Assembly: GCF_014199625.1 (NCBI RefSeq)
Contig: NZ_JACHNY010000002.1
Coordinates: forward strand, 496,001 to 560,000
DNA length: 64,000 nt
DNA from: Sphingomonas abaci
GTDB lineage: Bacteria > Pseudomonadota > Alphaproteobacteria > Sphingomonadales > Sphingomonadaceae
Direction of reading: 5' to 3'
Below the pieces are notes generated by a model. It saw only the letters and a list, made by a program, of their open reading frames with translations. It had not been told where the DNA came from and ran no database searches. The position numbers were made by a program, and so were the translations under genes. This document shows, piece after piece, positions 62,784-64,000 of this stretch (within the stretch, counting starts at the first letter, position 1; each line of letters opens with the position of its first letter).

Positions 62784-64000
62784 TCACTTGAAGCGGCCGC
62801 CGGTTTCGGCCGCGTGCTTCAGCGAAGGGGCGACGGTGAAGCCGTGGCGTTCCAACCCGTCCACCACCTTGTCCAGCCCCTCGGTCTGCGCCCAGAACAT
62901 CGGGCCGCCGCGATAGACCGGCCAGCCATAGCCATAGATCCAGACCACATCGATGTCGGATGCGCGCTGCGCCTTGCCCTCCGCCAGGATCAACGCACCT
63001 TCGTTGACCATGGTGTAGAGCGTGCGCGCGACGATCTCCTCGTCGCTGATCGTGCGGGGCGTGACGCCCGACTGACGGCGGAAATCGTCGATGATCGCCG
63101 CCACGCGCGGACTGTTCGACGGGCGGCGCTGATCGTCATAATCGTAGAAACCCGCTTTGGTCTTCTGACCCCAGCGATTCTCCGCCGCCAGCGCATCGCG
63201 GATGCTCTCGATGCGGGTGGGGTCGCGGTGCCAGCCGATGTCGACGCCGGCCAGATCGGCCATCTGGAATGGTCCCATCGGCATGCCAAAGGCGACATGA
63301 ACGCGGTCGATCTGCTCGGGCGTCGCGCCTTCCAGCAGCAGCTTGGTCGCTTCGACCTGGCGCGGGATCAACATGCGGTTGCCGATGAAGCCATAGGTGA
63401 CGCCCGCCACCACGGCGACCTTGCGGATCGTCTTGGCCAGCGCCATTACCGTCGCCAGCACGTCGGGCGCGGTCTTAGCGCCGCGCACCACCTCCAGCAG
63501 CTTCATGACATTGGCGGGCGAGAAGAAGTGCATGCCCACCACGTCACCCGGCCGCCCGGTCACGGCGGCGATCTCGTCGATATCGAGATAGGAGGTGTTG
63601 GAGGCCAGGATCGCGCCCGGCTTCGCGAGGCGGTCGAGACGGGTGAAGATGTCCTTCTTCACATCCATATTCTCGTACACCGCCTCGATGATCAGGTCGC
63701 AATCGGCCAGATCGTCGAAGGCCAGGGTCGGGGTCAGCAACCCCATGGCGCGCTCGACCTGGTCGGCGGTCATTCGGCCCTTGGCGGCGCTTGCCTCGTA
63801 GTTGCGGCGCATCACGCCAGTGCCGCGGTCGAGCGCTTCCTGCTGCATCTCGACGATGCGGACGGGAATGCCCGCCGAGAGGAAGTTCATGGCGATGCCG
63901 CCACCCATCGTGCCGGCCCCGATCACGCCCACCTGGCGGATCGGGCGGAGCGTGACATCGGCGGGCAGGTCGTCGATCTTGGCGGCCTGGCGCTCGGCGA
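62784..64000 (-). CDS. FadJ-type 3-hydroxyacyl-CoA dehydrogenase/enoyl-CoA hydratase (N-terminus outside window)
   Basis: The frame is open to the window end, so the N-terminal hydratase domain lies beyond 64000. Visible are the NAD-binding loop ([20 protein letters not shown]), [48 protein letters not shown] and the C-terminal [17 protein letters not shown]. These fit the dehydrogenase half of FadB/FadJ enzymes in beta-oxidation. It is 33 bases upstream of the acyl-CoA dehydrogenase pair, so they probably form one fatty-acid degradation operon. Confidence 0.88.
   Translation of the reverse strand, partial: AERQAAKIDDLPADVTLRPIRQVGVIGAGTMGGGIAMNFLSAGIPVRIVEMQQEALDRGTGVMRRNYEASAAKGRMTADQVERAMGLLTPTLAFDDLADCDLIIEAVYENMDVKKDIFTRLDRLAKPGAILASNTSYLDIDEIAAVTGRPGDVVGMHFFSPANVMKLLEVVRGAKTAPDVLATVMALAKTIRKVAVVAGVTYGFIGNRMLIPRQVEATKLLLEGATPEQIDRVHVAFGMPMGPFQMADLAGVDIGWHRDPTRIESIRDALAAENRWGQKTKAGFYDYDDQRRPSNSPRVAAIIDDFRRQSGVTPRTISDEEIVARTLYTMVNEGALILAEGKAQRASDIDVVWIYGYGWPVYRGGPMFWAQTEGLDKVVDGLERHGFTVAPSLKHAAETGGRFK

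Noticed and set aside
1..64000. tRNA, rRNA, CRISPR, insertion sequence or prophage
   Set aside because: No cloverleaf sequence, regular spacer-repeat array, transposase, integrase or structural phage gene was seen in the intergenic regions or coding sequences.

Overview
This 64 kb window is high-G+C chromosomal DNA, most likely from a sphingomonad (order Sphingomonadales, Alphaproteobacteria). The signs are a large TonB-dependent receptor of the sphingomonad type, a DnaE whose PHP domain has lost its metal-binding histidines, LOV and BLUF photoreceptors, tightly overlapping genes and the lolD-to-dnaE neighbourhood. The genus assignment is inference. I see no rRNA, tRNA, CRISPR array, insertion sequence or prophage, and no gene-free stretch longer than 300 bases.

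Layout. 1-8767: the end of lolD, an acetyltransferase, glutathione peroxidase, an HdeD-like membrane protein, an unknown anchored protein, dnaE and an acyl-CoA synthetase. 8773-13852: a two-gene operon for guanidino-group chemistry (DUF1989 plus a YqcI/YcgG haem protein) with a perfect FNR-type box upstream, then a PhnA-like protein, a small membrane protein, a phosphatase/membrane-protein pair and an exported lactonase-fold protein. 13958-22460: a secreted S1 protease, an M3 peptidase, a CPA1 antiporter and a hybrid histidine kinase with a ParD-like ribbon-helix-helix domain at its N-terminus. 22502-29098: a complete RND efflux operon and a divergent TetR regulator sharing a perfect 22-bp palindrome. 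29276-39511: TonB receptor, tyrS, a BLUF protein, a small membrane protein, a Crp-type and a LysR-type regulator, and a paoABC-like molybdenum aldehyde oxidoreductase.

39760-52758: an exported two-lobed retropepsin-like protease with TPRs, an MFS pump, a five-gene translationally coupled haem-copper oxidase operon (subunit II-cytochrome c, fused subunits I-III, small membrane protein, CtaG-like protein, trihaem cytochrome c), a JmjC-like cupin protein, a subclass B3 metallo-beta-lactamase homologue, a ThuA-like protein and an ABC1/UbiB kinase-like protein. 52802-57979: a four-gene overlapping glycosyltransferase operon led by a sucrose-phosphate-synthase/phosphatase-like fusion. 58068-60398: a LOV histidine kinase diverging from a second BLUF protein. 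60407-64000: two acyl-CoA dehydrogenases and the C-terminal part of a FadJ-type multifunctional enzyme.

Most worth following up: the guanidino-chemistry operon under a probable oxygen-responsive box, the RHH-histidine kinase fusion, the SPS/SPP-like glycosyltransferase operon, the unusual proton-channel residues in the compact oxidase, and the LOV/BLUF pair. Domain calls are made by eye from sequence motifs; no database search was run.
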